DNA from: Sphingomonadaceae bacterium
Lineage (GTDB): Bacteria > Pseudomonadota > Alphaproteobacteria > Sphingomonadales > Sphingomonadaceae
Reading direction: 5' to 3'
Length of the DNA: 64,000 nucleotides
NCBI GenBank assembly: GCA_029268145.1
Contig: JAJUHA010000001.1
Location: forward strand, 186,001-250,000
Positions 34,835 through 45,020 of the stretch are shown here, one piece after another. The notes beneath the pieces were generated by a model. It did no database searches and had not been told where the DNA came from. It was given only the letters and a program-made list of their open reading frames with translations. Both the position numbers and the translations under genes were made by a program. How positions within the stretch are numbered: position 1 is the stretch's first letter; every line of letters starts with the position of its first letter.

Positions 34835-36415
34835 ATGGGGAGGATCGGCACGCCCGTCAGCGAGGACGAGGAGGCGCGCGCCAATCGCGCGGCGATGCAG
34901 GCGCTGGTGGCGGAGCTGCGCGCCAGGGCCGCGCAGGTGGCGCTCGGCGGGCCGGAGCAGGCGCGCGCCCGGCATGTCGCCCGCGGCAAGCTGCTGCCCC
35001 GCGAGCGGGTCGAGCGGCTGCTCGATCCCGGCACCGCCTTCCTCGAGATCGGGCAGTTCGCCGCATGGGATGTCTATGCGGACGAGGTGCCGGCCGCCGG
35101 CCTCGTCGCCGGCGTCGGCCAGGTGGAAGGCCGGCTCGTCATGATCGTCGCCAACGACGCGACGGTGAAGGGCGGCACCTACTATCCGCTCACGGTCAAG
35201 AAGCACCTGCGCGCGCAGGAGATCGCGCGCGAGAACCGCCTGCCCTGCATCTATCTCGTCGACTCCGGCGGTGCCTTCCTGCCGCGGCAGGACGAGGTCT
35301 TCCCCGATCGCGACCATTTCGGCCGCATCTTCTACAACCAGGCCACCCTGTCGGCGGCCGGCATCCCGCAGATCGCAGCGGTGATGGGAAGCTGCACCGC
35401 CGGCGGCGCCTATGTGCCCGCCATGGCCGACGAGGCCGTGATCGTGGCGAACCAGGGCACCATCTTCCTCGGCGGCCCGCCGCTGGTGAAGGCCGCCACC
35501 GGCGAGGACGTCTCCGCCGAGGAGCTGGGCGGCGGCGATGTGCACGCGCGCGTCTCGGGGGTGGTCGATCACCTGGCCGAAGACGATGCCCACGCGCTCG
35601 AGCTCGTCCGCCGCATCGTCGCGACCTGCCCGAGGGGCGCCGTGCCCGAGCGCGCCGCCGTCCGCCCGCCGCGCTTTCCGGCCGAGGATCTCCACGCGCT
35701 CACCCCCGTCGACACCCGCCACCCGGTCGATGTCCACGAGGTCATCGCCCGGATCGTCGACGACAGCGTGCTCGACGCGTTCAAGCCGCTCTACGGCCCG
35801 ACGCTCGTGTGCGGCTTCGCCCGCATCGAGGGGCTTAAGGTCGGCATCCTCGCCAACAACGGCATCCTCTTCTCGGAATCGGCGCAGAAGGGCGCGCACT
35901 TCATCGAGCTCTGCTGCCAGCGGAAGATCCCGCTGCTGTTCCTCCAGAACATCTCGGGCTTCATGGTGGGCCGCAGCTACGAGAACGAGGGGATCGCGAA
36001 GCACGGGGCGAAGCTGGTGACGGCGGTGGCCACGGCGGGCGTGCCCAAGGTGACGGTCGTCATCGGCGGCTCGTTCGGCGCGGGCAACTATGGCATGTGC
36101 GGGCGGGCCTATTCGCCCCGCTTCCTCTGGATGTGGCCCAACGCGCGCATCTCGGTGATGGGCGGCGAGCAGGCAGCGCGGGTGCTGGCGACGGTGCGCT
36201 CGGAAGGCTTTGCCGGCCCGGCCGAGGAGGAGGCCTTCATGGCCCCGATCCGCGCCCAGTATGAGCGGCAGGGAAACCCCTTCTACGCGAGCGCGCGGCT
36301 GTGGGACGACGGAATCATCGCGCCCGAGGACACGCGCCGGGTGGTCGCCCTATCACTCGCGGTTGCCTTGAACGCGCCCGTGCCGGACACCCGCTTCGGC
36401 CTGTTCCGGATGTGA
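34835..36415 (+). CDS. mccB: Methylcrotonyl-CoA carboxylase beta subunit (carboxyltransferase)
   Basis: A 526-residue biotin-dependent carboxyltransferase. It has [33 protein letters not shown] split across the acyl-CoA site, [10 protein letters not shown] and, in the second half, [11 protein letters not shown] and [16 protein letters not shown]. The [17 protein letters not shown] pattern is typical of the 3-methylcrotonyl-CoA enzyme rather than propionyl-CoA carboxylase. It performs the second half of leucine-degradation step 3. It is the first gene of a cluster whose other members (hydratase, alpha subunit, isovaleryl-CoA dehydrogenase) confirm the pathway. Confidence 0.94.
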   Translation: MGRIGTPVSEDEEARANRAAMQALVAELRARAAQVALGGPEQARARHVARGKLLPRERVERLLDPGTAFLEIGQFAAWDVYADEVPAAGLVAGVGQVEGRLVMIVANDATVKGGTYYPLTVKKHLRAQEIARENRLPCIYLVDSGGAFLPRQDEVFPDRDHFGRIFYNQATLSAAGIPQIAAVMGSCTAGGAYVPAMADEAVIVANQGTIFLGGPPLVKAATGEDVSAEELGGGDVHARVSGVVDHLAEDDAHALELVRRIVATCPRGAVPERAAVRPPRFPAEDLHALTPVDTRHPVDVHEVIARIVDDSVLDAFKPLYGPTLVCGFARIEGLKVGILANNGILFSESAQKGAHFIELCCQRKIPLLFLQNISGFMVGRSYENEGIAKHGAKLVTAVATAGVPKVTVVIGGSFGAGNYGMCGRAYSPRFLWMWPNARISVMGGEQAARVLATVRSEGFAGPAEEEAFMAPIRAQYERQGNPFYASARLWDDGIIAPEDTRRVVALSLAVALNAPVPDTRFGLFRM

Positions 36416-36417
36416 GG

Positions 36418-37191
36418 ATGCTCGACGTCTCGACCGACGCACGCGGCGTTGCCCGGGTGATGCTCCAGCGCCCGGAGAAGCACAATGCCTTCGACGAGGC
36501 GCTGATTGCCGCGCTCCTCGATGCCTTCGGGGCCTTCGCCGCCGCGCCCCCGCGCGCGGTCCTCCTCCTCGGTGCGGGCAGGAGCTTCTGCGCGGGGGCA
36601 GATGCCGACTGGATGCGCCGCGCCGCCGGCTGGAGCGAGGCCGAGAACCGCGCCGATGCGCAGACGCTCTCCGACATGCTGGCAGCCATCGATTCATGCC
36701 CCGCGCCCGTCATCGCCATCGCCCATGGCGCAGTGATGGGGGGCGGAGTCGGCCTTCTCGCCTGCGCCGACCTGGTGGTCGCCCACCCGGAGACCCGCTT
36801 CGCCCTCTCCGAAGTGAAGCTCGGGATCACGCCGGCAACCATCTCGCCCTTCGTGCTGCGGGCGATCGGCCCGCGCGCGGCGCGCCGCTGGTTCCTCACC
36901 GCCGAACGGTTCGGCGCGGCCGACGCGCGGGCGATGGGCCTTGTGCACGAGGTGAGCGACACGCCGGAGACCGTGGCCGAGGGCTGGATAGCCGCCTTGT
37001 GTGGCAACGCGCCGGGCGCCGTCGCCGAGGCGAAGCGCCTTGTCGCCGACATCGCCGGCCGCCCGATCGACGAAGGCCTGCGCGCCGAGACGGCTGCCCG
37101 GATCGCCGCGCGCCGGGCGACCGACGAGGCGCGGGAAGGCATGGCCGCCTTCCTCGCCAGGCGGGCGCCGGCCTGGGCCACCAGCCGATGA
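36418..37191 (+). CDS. liuC: Methylglutaconyl-CoA hydratase (enoyl-CoA hydratase family)
   Basis: A 257-residue crotonase with LQRPEKHNAFDEAL, the oxyanion-hole segment GRSFCAGADADWM and the second oxyanion/catalytic segment GAVMGGGVGLLACADL; FALSEVKLGITP follows with the catalytic Glu. Located between the two subunit genes of methylcrotonyl-CoA carboxylase, it most likely hydrates 3-methylglutaconyl-CoA to HMG-CoA. It starts 2 bases after mccB and overlaps mccA (ATGA), so all three are translated together. Confidence 0.92.
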   Translation: MLDVSTDARGVARVMLQRPEKHNAFDEALIAALLDAFGAFAAAPPRAVLLLGAGRSFCAGADADWMRRAAGWSEAENRADAQTLSDMLAAIDSCPAPVIAIAHGAVMGGGVGLLACADLVVAHPETRFALSEVKLGITPATISPFVLRAIGPRAARRWFLTAERFGAADARAMGLVHEVSDTPETVAEGWIAALCGNAPGAVAEAKRLVADIAGRPIDEGLRAETAARIAARRATDEAREGMAAFLARRAPAWATSR

Positions 37192-39116
37192 AGACGCTCC
37201 TCATCGCCAACCGCGGCGAGATCGCCTGCCGCATCATCCGCACCGCAAGGGCCATGGGCCTGCGGACGGTTGCCGTCTTCTCCGAGGCCGACGCGGGCGC
37301 CCTTCATGTCGAGATGGCCGACATGGCGGTCCCCATCGGCCCGGCGCCGGCGCGCGAAAGCTATCTCCGGGCCGAAGCGCTGCTCGAGGCGGCGCGGCGC
37401 ACGGGCGCGGACGCGATCCACCCCGGCTACGGCTTCCTCTCCGAGAATGCCGATTTCGCGCAGGCCGTGGCCGATGCCGGCCTCGTCTTCGTCGGCCCGC
37501 CGGCCGATGCCATCCGCGTCATGGGCCTGAAGGACGCCGCCAAGGCGAGGATGCGCTCGGCCGGCCTTCCCATCGTGCCCGGCTACCAGGGCGAGGACCA
37601 GTCGCTCCCGCGGCTCGAGCGCATGGCCGCGACCATGGGCTTCCCGCTGCTCGTCAAGGCGGTTGCCGGCGGCGGCGGCAAGGGCATGCGGCCCGTGTTC
37701 GCGGCCGGGGAGTTCGTCGAGGGGCTGCTCGCCGCCAAGCGCGAGGCAGCCGCCGCTTTCGGCAATGATTCGGTGATGCTGGAAAGGCTCGTCCGCACGC
37801 CCCGCCATGTCGAGGTGCAGATCTTCGGCGACCGCTACGGCAACATCGTCCACCTGTTCGAGCGCGACTGCTCGCTCCAGCGCCGCCACCAGAAGCTCAT
37901 CGAGGAAGCCCCCGCCCCCGGCCTCTCGGAGCGGCTGCGCCACATCCTGGGCGTGGCGGCCGTCACGGCGGGCACCGCGATCGGCTATGTGAACGCAGGC
38001 ACGGTCGAGTTCCTGCTCGACATGGACGATCGCGACGAGGCGGGCGACCCGAAATTCTACTTCATGGAGATGAACACGCGGCTGCAGGTCGAGCATCCGG
38101 TGACCGAGGCCATCACCGGGCTCGATCTCGTCGAGTGGCAGCTGCGCGTGGCGCAGGGCGAGATGCTCCCGCTCATGCAGGAGGCGATCGAGCCCGCCGG
38201 CTGGGCGATGGAAGCGCGGCTGTGCGCCGAGAATCCCGATGCCGGCTTCCTGCCGGCGACGGGCACGCTTGCCCGCTTCGAGACGCCCGCCGCCGCCCGC
38301 ACCGACACCGGCGTCCGCGCCGGCGATGCCGTGACCGTCCACTATGACCCGATGCTCGCCAAGATCATCGTCCACGGGCCGACGCGCGAGGAGGCCGCCG
38401 CGGCGCTGGTGGCGGCGCTCGATTCGACCGTGGTGGAGGGCCTCACCACCAACCGGGCCTTCCTCGCCCGCCTCGCCGCCCACCCGGCCTTCGTCGCCGG
38501 CGACGTCTCGACCGGCTTTCTCGCCGCGCACGAGGCCGCGCTCTTCGCGCCACCGCCCGAGGATCCGGGAATCGTCGCTGCCGTCGCGCGCGCCGAGGCA
38601 CCGCTCGCCGAGGCCGCGGTCGGCTTTGCCGCGCCCTTCCGGCTCAACCTTCCCGTGACCGTGCACGGCGCCCTGTTCGCGCCCGACGGCCGGGCCTGGA
38701 AGACCCTGGTGGCAGGAGCCGGCGCGGCGCGCCGGGTTCTGGTCGATGGCGCCGAGGTCCAGCCCGACGGCTCGGCCATCCTCGTCTCCGGCGAAGAGCG
38801 GATCGAGGCCCGCCGCGGGGGCGAGACCTGGCTCTTCCATCGCCGCAACCCCCGCCGCAGCGACGCGGGCGATGCGGCAGGCGACGGCCGGATCGCCGCG
38901 CCCATGCCCGGCCGGGTGCTGAGCCTCCACGTCGCGCCCGGTGACCTCGTGGCAGCCGGGGAGCGGCTGCTGGTGCTGGAAGCGATGAAGATGGAGCACC
39001 GGCTCACCGCCCCCTTCGCCGGCCGGGTCGAATCGGTGGCGGCCAGCCCCGGCCAGCAGGTGGCCGAGGGCGCCCTTCTCCTCACCCTCGTCGCCGGGGA
39101 AGAGGGCGGTCAGTAG
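37188..39116 (+). CDS. mccA: Methylcrotonyl-CoA carboxylase alpha subunit (biotin carboxylase/BCCP)
   Basis: A 642-residue fusion of biotin carboxylase (MKTLLIANRGEIACRI, HPGYGFLSENADFAQ, KAVAGGGGKGMR, EMNTRLQVEHPVTE) and a C-terminal biotin carrier domain with Lys601 in LEAMKMEH as the biotinylated residue. It carboxylates biotin with ATP and bicarbonate and, with MccB, converts 3-methylcrotonyl-CoA to 3-methylglutaconyl-CoA. The ATG overlaps the hydratase stop. Its 3' end overlaps the convergent lipoprotein gene by 7 bases. Confidence 0.95.
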   Translation: MKTLLIANRGEIACRIIRTARAMGLRTVAVFSEADAGALHVEMADMAVPIGPAPARESYLRAEALLEAARRTGADAIHPGYGFLSENADFAQAVADAGLVFVGPPADAIRVMGLKDAAKARMRSAGLPIVPGYQGEDQSLPRLERMAATMGFPLLVKAVAGGGGKGMRPVFAAGEFVEGLLAAKREAAAAFGNDSVMLERLVRTPRHVEVQIFGDRYGNIVHLFERDCSLQRRHQKLIEEAPAPGLSERLRHILGVAAVTAGTAIGYVNAGTVEFLLDMDDRDEAGDPKFYFMEMNTRLQVEHPVTEAITGLDLVEWQLRVAQGEMLPLMQEAIEPAGWAMEARLCAENPDAGFLPATGTLARFETPAAARTDTGVRAGDAVTVHYDPMLAKIIVHGPTREEAAAALVAALDSTVVEGLTTNRAFLARLAAHPAFVAGDVSTGFLAAHEAALFAPPPEDPGIVAAVARAEAPLAEAAVGFAAPFRLNLPVTVHGALFAPDGRAWKTLVAGAGAARRVLVDGAEVQPDGSAILVSGEERIEARRGGETWLFHRRNPRRSDAGDAAGDGRIAAPMPGRVLSLHVAPGDLVAAGERLLVLEAMKMEHRLTAPFAGRVESVAASPGQQVAEGALLLTLVAGEEGGQ

Positions 39117-39280
39117 AGCGGGTGGGGCAGGCGCGGCGGCGGGCAGTCCGGCTGGCAGCGCTCCTGCGGGCTCGGCGGTACCGAGCAGGCGGAGGCGAGG
39201 ACCAGCATCAGCCCGACGACAAGCCCGGCCGCCCGCGGCCGGCGTGCCGACATCCGCTTCTGCCCCGGGCCTGCGGCCAT
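39110..39280 (-). CDS. Small putative lipoprotein
   Basis: A 56-residue protein with a positively charged N-terminus, a hydrophobic segment (AGLVVGLMLVLASAC) ending in a lipobox-like LASAC, and a short Pro/Cys-rich tail (PPSPQERCQPDCPPPRLPHPLY). The ATG at 39280 has an excellent GGAGGTGGGG ribosome site. It is transcribed against the leucine-degradation genes and ends inside mccA. No family is recognised; it would be a tiny periplasmic lipoprotein with one possible disulfide. Confidence 0.6.
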   Translation of the reverse strand: MAAGPGQKRMSARRPRAAGLVVGLMLVLASACSVPPSPQERCQPDCPPPRLPHPLY

Positions 39281-39456
39281 CCCCACCTCCAGCGCGCGGC
39301 CGCCCTGCCGCCCGCTTCCCGAACGGGCGATGAACATCGCGCGCGTCCCGCAGCGGCCGGCCTCGCCACGCGAGGATGGCCGCCGGCGGCGCCATCGACC
39401 AGGGCGGGAGGGCAGCGGCGCAACCGGCGGCGCGGGCCCGGCTTGGAGCGAGACCC

Positions 39457-40638
39457 ATGCAGGGCTATGGCAGCCGCATGTTCAGCCCCCTGCGCTTCGC
39501 CCATGGCGAGACCCTCGACATGCTCCGCGACAGCGTCGCCGCCTTTGCCGCGGCCGAAGTGGCGCCGCGCGCCGCCGAGATCGACGCGAGCAACAGCTTC
39601 CCGCGCGATCTCTGGCCCAGGCTGGGGGCGCTCGGCCTCCATGGCATCACCGTGCCCGAGGCCGACGGCGGCGCCGGGCTCGGCTATCTCGCCCATGTGA
39701 TCGCGGTGGAGGAACTGAGCCGCGCCTCGGCCTCGGTCGGGCTTTCCTATGGCGCCCACTCCAACCTCTGCATCAACCAGCTCGCCCGCTGGGGCACGCA
39801 GGAGCAGAAGGCGCGCTTCCTGCCGAAGCTCATCTCGGGCGAACATGTCGGGTCGCTCGCCATGTCCGAGCCCGGCGCCGGCTCGGACGTCGTTTCGATG
39901 CGCCTCAGGGCCGAGAAGCGGAATGACCGCTACATCCTGAACGGCAGCAAGTTCTGGATCACCAACGGGCCGCACGCCGACACGCTCATCGTCTACGGCA
40001 AGACCGACCCCGAGGCCGGCCCGCGCGGCATCACCGCCTTCCTGATAGAGCGGGGCATGAAGGGCTTCTCGACAGCGCAGAAGCTCGACAAGCTCGGCAT
40101 GCGCGGCTCGGACACCTGCGAACTGGTCTTCGAGGACTGCGAGGTGCCCTTCGAGAATGTGCTGGGCGAGGAGGGCAAGGGGGTCGAGGTGCTCATGTCC
40201 GGCCTCGACTACGAGCGGGTCGTGCTCGCCGGCGGACCCTTGGGCATCATGCAGGCCTGCCTCGACGTGGTGCTTCCCTATGTCCACGAGCGCCAGCAGT
40301 TCGGTCGCCCCATCGGCACCTTCCAGCTGATGCAGGGCAAGCTTGCCGACATGTATGTCGCGCTCTCGACGGCGCGTGCCTATGTCTATGCGGTGGCCGA
40401 GGCCTGCGACCGCGGCGAGACCGCCCGCAAGGATGCCGCCGGCGCCATCCTCTATTCCGCCGAGAAGGCGACCTGGATGGCGCTCGAGGCGATCCAGGCG
40501 CTGGGCGGCAATGGCTACATCAACGACTATCCGACCGGGCGGCTGCTGCGCGACGCCAAGCTCTACGAGATCGGCGCCGGCACCTCCGAGATCCGCCGCT
40601 TCCTGATCGGCCGGGAGCTGTTCCAGGAAACGGCATGA
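39457..40638 (+). CDS. ivd: Isovaleryl-CoA dehydrogenase
   Basis: A 393-residue acyl-CoA dehydrogenase with the signatures [15 protein letters not shown] (FAD/substrate binding) and [21 protein letters not shown]. The catalytic base is Glu253 in [13 protein letters not shown], the position diagnostic for isovaleryl-CoA dehydrogenase. It oxidises isovaleryl-CoA to 3-methylcrotonyl-CoA, the step before MccAB, passing electrons to ETF. The ATG at 39457 follows a GGAGCGAG ribosome site; ATG 39478 is possible. mobA overlaps its stop (ATGA). Confidence 0.95.
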   Translation: MQGYGSRMFSPLRFAHGETLDMLRDSVAAFAAAEVAPRAAEIDASNSFPRDLWPRLGALGLHGITVPEADGGAGLGYLAHVIAVEELSRASASVGLSYGAHSNLCINQLARWGTQEQKARFLPKLISGEHVGSLAMSEPGAGSDVVSMRLRAEKRNDRYILNGSKFWITNGPHADTLIVYGKTDPEAGPRGITAFLIERGMKGFSTAQKLDKLGMRGSDTCELVFEDCEVPFENVLGEEGKGVEVLMSGLDYERVVLAGGPLGIMQACLDVVLPYVHERQQFGRPIGTFQLMQGKLADMYVALSTARAYVYAVAEACDRGETARKDAAGAILYSAEKATWMALEAIQALGGNGYINDYPTGRLLRDAKLYEIGAGTSEIRRFLIGRELFQETA

Positions 40639-41213
40639 CGGCCGCGCCTCTGCTCGGGGCGGTGCTGGCGGGCGGGCAATCGCGCCGGTTCGGCAGCGAC
40701 AAGGCGCTCGCCCTGGTCGACGGGAAGCCGCTCATCGCGCACGCGCTCGATCTGCTGCGCTCCTGGTGCGCCTGTGTCGTCGTCGTCGGCCGCGACTGGC
40801 CGGGCCTCGCCCGCGTCGAGGATCACCCCGGCCCCGGCCTCGGCCCGCTTGCCGGGCTGTGCGGCGCGCTGCTCCACGCCTCTGCGCACGGGTTCGGGGA
40901 GGTGCTTGCCATCCCCTGCGATATGCCGGGCCTGCCGCCCGACCTTCCGGAGCGCCTGTCGCCCGGCCCGGCGGTGGTCGAAGGGCACTGGACCATCGGC
41001 CTCTGGCCGGCCGGGCTGGGCCACGCCCTTGCCGCCCGCGTGAGCAGCGGCGGGCCGATGTCGCTGCGCGGCTTCGCCGAGGCGAGCGGAGCGCGCCCCG
41101 TGGCGATCGCCGGCCTCCTCAACGTGAACCGGCCCGGCGACTTGCCCGCTGCGCGGCACGGCCTGTCGAAAATGTCACGCGCGCGACTCCGTCCTGACAC
41201 TGCCAAAGGGTAA
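40635..41213 (+). CDS. mobA: Molybdenum cofactor guanylyltransferase
   Basis: A 192-residue nucleotidyltransferase with the N-terminal GTP-binding motif [15 protein letters not shown] and IPCDMPGLP in the middle, diagnostic of MobA, which attaches GMP to molybdopterin for enzymes of the DMSO reductase type. The length is normal. Its ATG overlaps the ivd stop, so expression is coupled to leucine degradation genes, though there is no metabolic link known. Confidence 0.92.
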   Translation: MTAAPLLGAVLAGGQSRRFGSDKALALVDGKPLIAHALDLLRSWCACVVVVGRDWPGLARVEDHPGPGLGPLAGLCGALLHASAHGFGEVLAIPCDMPGLPPDLPERLSPGPAVVEGHWTIGLWPAGLGHALAARVSSGGPMSLRGFAEASGARPVAIAGLLNVNRPGDLPAARHGLSKMSRARLRPDTAKG

Positions 41214-41246
41214 TGCTGCGCTGCATCACGAGAAAGGCAGCGTGCG

Positions 41247-41378
41247 ATGGAGAGGCTTCTCGAGACCCTCGCGGAAACCCCGCTCCTTGCGGAACTGGCC
41301 GCCGTGGTCGGCTTCCTCGTGCTCATCGTGGCGGTCCGGCGCACCGTGATCGGCGGCCAGAACCGGCGCTCCTCCTGA
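41247..41378 (+). CDS. Small single-span membrane protein
   Basis: A 43-residue open frame with an acidic amphipathic start (MERLLETLAETPLLAEL), one membrane segment (AAVVGFLVLIVAV) and a basic cytoplasmic end (RRTVIGGQNRRSS), which obeys the positive-inside rule. An AAAGG lies about 10 bases before the ATG. It fills most of the gap between mobA and convergent fabZ. No family is recognised, and coding status rests on composition and organisation only. Confidence 0.45.
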   Translation: MERLLETLAETPLLAELAAVVGFLVLIVAVRRTVIGGQNRRSS

Positions 41379-41405
41379 CCTCGCGCCCCGGTCGGACCTC
41401 GCGCC

Positions 41406-41858
41406 TCAGGCCGGCGGGTCGGCGATCATGGCGGTGAACCGGGCCTCCGCCGCGACCGCATCCCCGATCCTTGCATGGCCCTGGAACTTCGAGACGTTCG
41501 ACCGGCGCTGGAGATAGGCCACCTCGAGCGCGACGAGGCATCCCGGCTCGACCGGCTTCCTGAACTTCGCCTCCTCGACCGCCATGAAGTAGAGGAGCTT
41601 GCCCGACCCGGCGAGACCGAGGGAGTCGATCGCGAGAATGCCCGCGGCCTGGGCCATGGCCTCCACCAGGAGGACGCCGGGCATGACCGGCCGTTGAGGG
41701 AAATGGCCGGCGAAGAAGGGCTCGTTGACGCTCACCGCCTTCACCGCGCGGATCCGCTCGAACGGGACGATCTCCTCCACCCGGTCGACGAGCAGCATCG
41801 GGAAGCGATGCGGCAGCATCGCGAGGATCGCGAGGATGTCCCGCGCGCCTTCGGCCAT
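41406..41858 (-). CDS. fabZ: 3-hydroxyacyl-ACP dehydratase FabZ
   Basis: A 150-residue hot-dog dehydratase of fatty acid synthesis with the active-site region [20 protein letters not shown], containing the catalytic His and Glu, and [13 protein letters not shown] at the N-terminus. It removes water from 3-hydroxyacyl-ACP. It is the last gene of the bamA operon, 5 bases after skp. In most Proteobacteria lpxD and lpxA flank fabZ; neither is present, which fits the sphingolipid-based outer membrane of sphingomonads. Confidence 0.95.
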   Translation of the reverse strand: MAEGARDILAILAMLPHRFPMLLVDRVEEIVPFERIRAVKAVSVNEPFFAGHFPQRPVMPGVLLVEAMAQAAGILAIDSLGLAGSGKLLYFMAVEEAKFRKPVEPGCLVALEVAYLQRRSNVSKFQGHARIGDAVAAEARFTAMIADPPA

Positions 41859-41863
41859 GACGG

Positions 41864-42448
41864 TCAGCGGCGCGGCTGGGCGGCGGGCTGCTGCTGCGGC
41901 GGCGGCGCGGTGGTCGAGACCTTGGGCAGCGCCGTGTTCAGCCGGGCGAGCACATCGTTGGTGATGTTGAGCGAACCCGAATGCTGGATGGTCGCCCGCT
42001 CGGCCAGCGCGATCGAGGCGCCCTTCTCGCGCATGATCTGGGTGATGATGGGCTGGGCGGCGGTGTTGATCTGCTGCACCACATACTGCTGGGACCGCGC
42101 CAGGTCCTCCTGCCCGCGCTGCAGCTCGGCGTTCGCGGCATTCTCCTTGTCCTGGAAGGCCTTCACCCGCGCCTCGAGGGCCGGGCCGGCGAGCGTCTTG
42201 TTCTGCTGGCCCTGCTGGATCGCCTGGGCGTCGGTCTGGAGCTGCTGGGCGAGCGCGTTGCGCCGGGCGTTGAGCGTGGCCGCGCGCGCCTGGAGCTCGG
42301 TCGCGGCGGCCTTGCCGGCCGCGCTCTCGTTCACCACGCGATCGAGATCGACGATGACGATGACGGCGGGCGAGAGCTGCTGGGCCGCGACGTCAGCCGG
42401 AGCCGCAAGAAGAAGCGTGGCCGCGAGGGCCGCAAGCATTTGTCGCAT
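41864..42448 (-). CDS. skp: Periplasmic chaperone Skp/OmpH family
   Basis: A 194-residue protein with a signal peptide (about residues 1-22) and a long coiled-coil body rich in Gln, Ala and Arg (for example [22 protein letters not shown]), then a Pro/Gln-rich tail. Skp holds unfolded outer-membrane proteins on the way to the Bam complex. The ATG overlaps the bamA stop (ATGA), the expected arrangement. The coiled coil is somewhat longer than in E. coli Skp. Confidence 0.93.
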   Translation of the reverse strand: MRQMLAALAATLLLAAPADVAAQQLSPAVIVIVDLDRVVNESAAGKAAATELQARAATLNARRNALAQQLQTDAQAIQQGQQNKTLAGPALEARVKAFQDKENAANAELQRGQEDLARSQQYVVQQINTAAQPIITQIMREKGASIALAERATIQHSGSLNITNDVLARLNTALPKVSTTAPPPQQQPAAQPRR

Positions 42449-44997
42449 CAGAACTGGGTTCCCACGTTGAACTGGAAGAGCTGGTCGAGGTCTCCATCGG
42501 CCTGTTTGATGGCCTTGGCAATATCGATCCGGAAGGGGCCGAAGGGCGAGTTCCAGTTGACCCCGACCCCGACCGAGATGCGGGGGCTGGCCGTGTCGCC
42601 GACATAGAATTCCTGGAAGCCGATCGACCCGCGCGCGGTCGGACAGCCCGGCGGAATGGTCGGCAGAGCGCCCTCGAGCGGGACATTGGGGCAGGAGATG
42701 AGCACCCCCGGGTTCGACCGCCACAGCGAGCCGACGTCGACATAGGCCGAAGGCCGCAGCCCCAGCTCGTCGCCGGTTGCGCCGAGCGGGATGATCACTT
42801 CGGCGCGGCCGAGATAGTAGATCCGGCCGCCGACGGAATCATTGGCCCAGGTGTCCTCGTCCGGGTTGACCGTGCCGTCGGCAAGCAGAGGCTTGCGGAT
42901 AACGCGCGGACCAACGCCGCGGATATCGAAGCCGCGGAACCGGGGCTCGCCGAGGAAGAAGCGGTCGGTGAGCCGGATCTCGTCGCTGTCGAGGCTGAAG
43001 ATGTGCCCCACCTCGCCGCCGAGGTTGAGGACGAACTGGGTGCCGAACAGGCGCCGGTAGCGGTCATAGTTCAGCCGGCTGCGCAGATAGTTCACCGTGC
43101 CGCCGAGACCCGCATAGTCCTGGCTCAGCACCAGCCGCTGCCCGCGCGTCGGCCGCAGCCGGTTGTCGAGCGTGTCGAACGCCAGGCTGTAGCCAAGGAG
43201 CGAGGTCGAGTATTTGCCCAGCGCGTCGCAGATGAAGCGTCCCGCCTTGATCGGGTCGCACTGGCCGTCGGTAAAGAACAGCTCCTCGTCGACCGTGACA
43301 TTGTCGAAGGTGAGGCCGTAGCGGACCGACGCCGACCAGTATTCCGTGATCGGGAAGCCGGTGCGCACCTGGAAGCCGGTGGTGAGCTGGTTGTAGGTGT
43401 CGATCCGCTCGCCCTGGCTCCCAAAGCGGAAGCTCGAGAAGTCGCGCCGGAAGACGTCGGCGCCAAGCGCGAGGTTGCGGCCGAAGAGATAGGGCTCGGT
43501 GAAGCCGATATCGATTCCGCGCGAGAACTGCGACCAGTTGACTCCAAACCGCAGGTTCTGGGCGCGGCCGCGGAAGTTCCTCTGCTCGACGGCGAAGTTG
43601 AGGATGAGCCCTTCGAGCGACGAGTAGCCGGCCGACACCTGGATAGAGCCGGTCGGGCGCTCCTCCACATCGACCTGAAGCGCCACCTTGTCGGGCGCGG
43701 TGCCCGGCTTCTGCTCCACCTCGAGCTTCTCCTGGAAGAAGCCGAGCGACTGGATGCGGTCCCGCGAGCGCTTCACCTTGAAGCTGTTGAAGGCGTCGCC
43801 TTCGGCAATGCGGAACTCGCGGCGGATGACGTCATCGGCCGTGATGGTGTTGCCGTTGATGGTGACGGATTCGACATAGACCCTCGGCACCTCGTTGATG
43901 ACGAAGGTGATGTTCATTCTGAGATCGTCGCGGTCGCGGCGGAACTGCGGGCGCACGTCGGCAAAGGCGTAGCCGAGCAGCCCGACCGTCTCGGTGATCG
44001 AGTCGATCGTGTCCTCGATCAGCTTGGCGTTGTACCAGTCGCCTTCCTTCATCGGCAGGATCGACTTGAAGGCCTCGGCGTCGATGTCGCGGATCTGGCT
44101 GGTGAGCCCGACCTCGCCGAACCTGTAGCGCTCGCCCTCCTCCAGCACGTAGGTGACGATGAAGTCGCGCCGATCGGGCGTCAGCTCGGCGATGGCCGAG
44201 ACCACCCGGAAGTCGGCATAGCCCTCGGTCAGGTAGAACTGCCGCAGCTTCTGCTGGTCGAAGGCGAGCCGGTCGGGATCGTAGGTGTCGCGCGAGGTGA
44301 AGATCCGCAAGGGGCGCGCCTGCCGCGAGGCCATCTCGCCTCTCAGCGTGCCATCGCTGTAGCGCTCGTTGCCGAGGATGTTGATCTGCCGGATCTTCGA
44401 CTTCGGCCCCTCCGAGATCTCGAAGACGAGATCGACCCGGTTCTGCTCGAGCTGGACGATCTTGGGCTCGACCTGGGCGGCGAACCGCCCGGACCGCCGG
44501 TAGAGCTCGAGGATGCGGGCGACATCGGCGCGGGCGCGCGAGCGCGTGAAGATCTGCCGCGGGGCGACCCTGATCTCCTCGCGGATCTTCTCCTCCTTCA
44601 CCCGCTTCGCGCCCTCGATGAGGACCCGGTTGATGACCGGGTTCTCGCGCACCTCGATCGTGAGATTGCCGTCGCCGTCGTCGCGGATCCGGACGTCGGC
44701 GAACAGTTCGGACGCGAACAGGTCCTTGAGCGCCCGGTCGAGCACCTCGCGGTCATAGGGCTGGCCGGCGGCAAGGTCGGTGTAGGAGAGCACGGTCTCC
44801 GGCTCCAGCCGCTCCGCGCCGATCACCCGGAGCGACCGCACCGTCCCGCCCTGCGTCACCATGGCGGCGGCCGGCGCCGCGGGAGCAGCGGGCGCGGCGG
44901 GCGTGGAAGGCGGGGGCTGCTGGGCCGCGAGCGGCGCCGCCGATGCCAGCAGGGCGAAGGCCAGCGGCAGGCGCCGCGCGGTGCGGCCCGCGGCCAT
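42448..44997 (-). CDS. bamA: Outer membrane protein assembly factor BamA
   Basis: An 849-residue protein with a signal peptide (about residues 1-25), a Pro/Ala-rich linker, five POTRA domains (starting VRSLRVIGAERLEPETVLSY and ending near residue 420) and a 16-strand barrel ending in the aromatic VGTQF. The barrel contains the conserved RFRGFDIRG (the VRGF motif region). BamA inserts beta-barrel proteins into the outer membrane. The ATG at 44997 gives a normal signal peptide; a TTG at 45024 overlapping the rseP stop would add nine residues. Confidence 0.95.
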   Translation of the reverse strand: MAAGRTARRLPLAFALLASAAPLAAQQPPPSTPAAPAAPAAPAAAMVTQGGTVRSLRVIGAERLEPETVLSYTDLAAGQPYDREVLDRALKDLFASELFADVRIRDDGDGNLTIEVRENPVINRVLIEGAKRVKEEKIREEIRVAPRQIFTRSRARADVARILELYRRSGRFAAQVEPKIVQLEQNRVDLVFEISEGPKSKIRQINILGNERYSDGTLRGEMASRQARPLRIFTSRDTYDPDRLAFDQQKLRQFYLTEGYADFRVVSAIAELTPDRRDFIVTYVLEEGERYRFGEVGLTSQIRDIDAEAFKSILPMKEGDWYNAKLIEDTIDSITETVGLLGYAFADVRPQFRRDRDDLRMNITFVINEVPRVYVESVTINGNTITADDVIRREFRIAEGDAFNSFKVKRSRDRIQSLGFFQEKLEVEQKPGTAPDKVALQVDVEERPTGSIQVSAGYSSLEGLILNFAVEQRNFRGRAQNLRFGVNWSQFSRGIDIGFTEPYLFGRNLALGADVFRRDFSSFRFGSQGERIDTYNQLTTGFQVRTGFPITEYWSASVRYGLTFDNVTVDEELFFTDGQCDPIKAGRFICDALGKYSTSLLGYSLAFDTLDNRLRPTRGQRLVLSQDYAGLGGTVNYLRSRLNYDRYRRLFGTQFVLNLGGEVGHIFSLDSDEIRLTDRFFLGEPRFRGFDIRGVGPRVIRKPLLADGTVNPDEDTWANDSVGGRIYYLGRAEVIIPLGATGDELGLRPSAYVDVGSLWRSNPGVLISCPNVPLEGALPTIPPGCPTARGSIGFQEFYVGDTASPRISVGVGVNWNSPFGPFRIDIAKAIKQADGDLDQLFQFNVGTQF

Positions 44998-45020
44998 CAA
45001 TGTCGCCGGGACGGGCACGC

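Noticed and set aside
36315-39458. A 1,047-codon minus-strand frame opposite the leucine-degradation genes
   Set aside because: Antisense to mccA and the hydratase, which are certain; composition is Arg/Gly/Ala-rich without domains.
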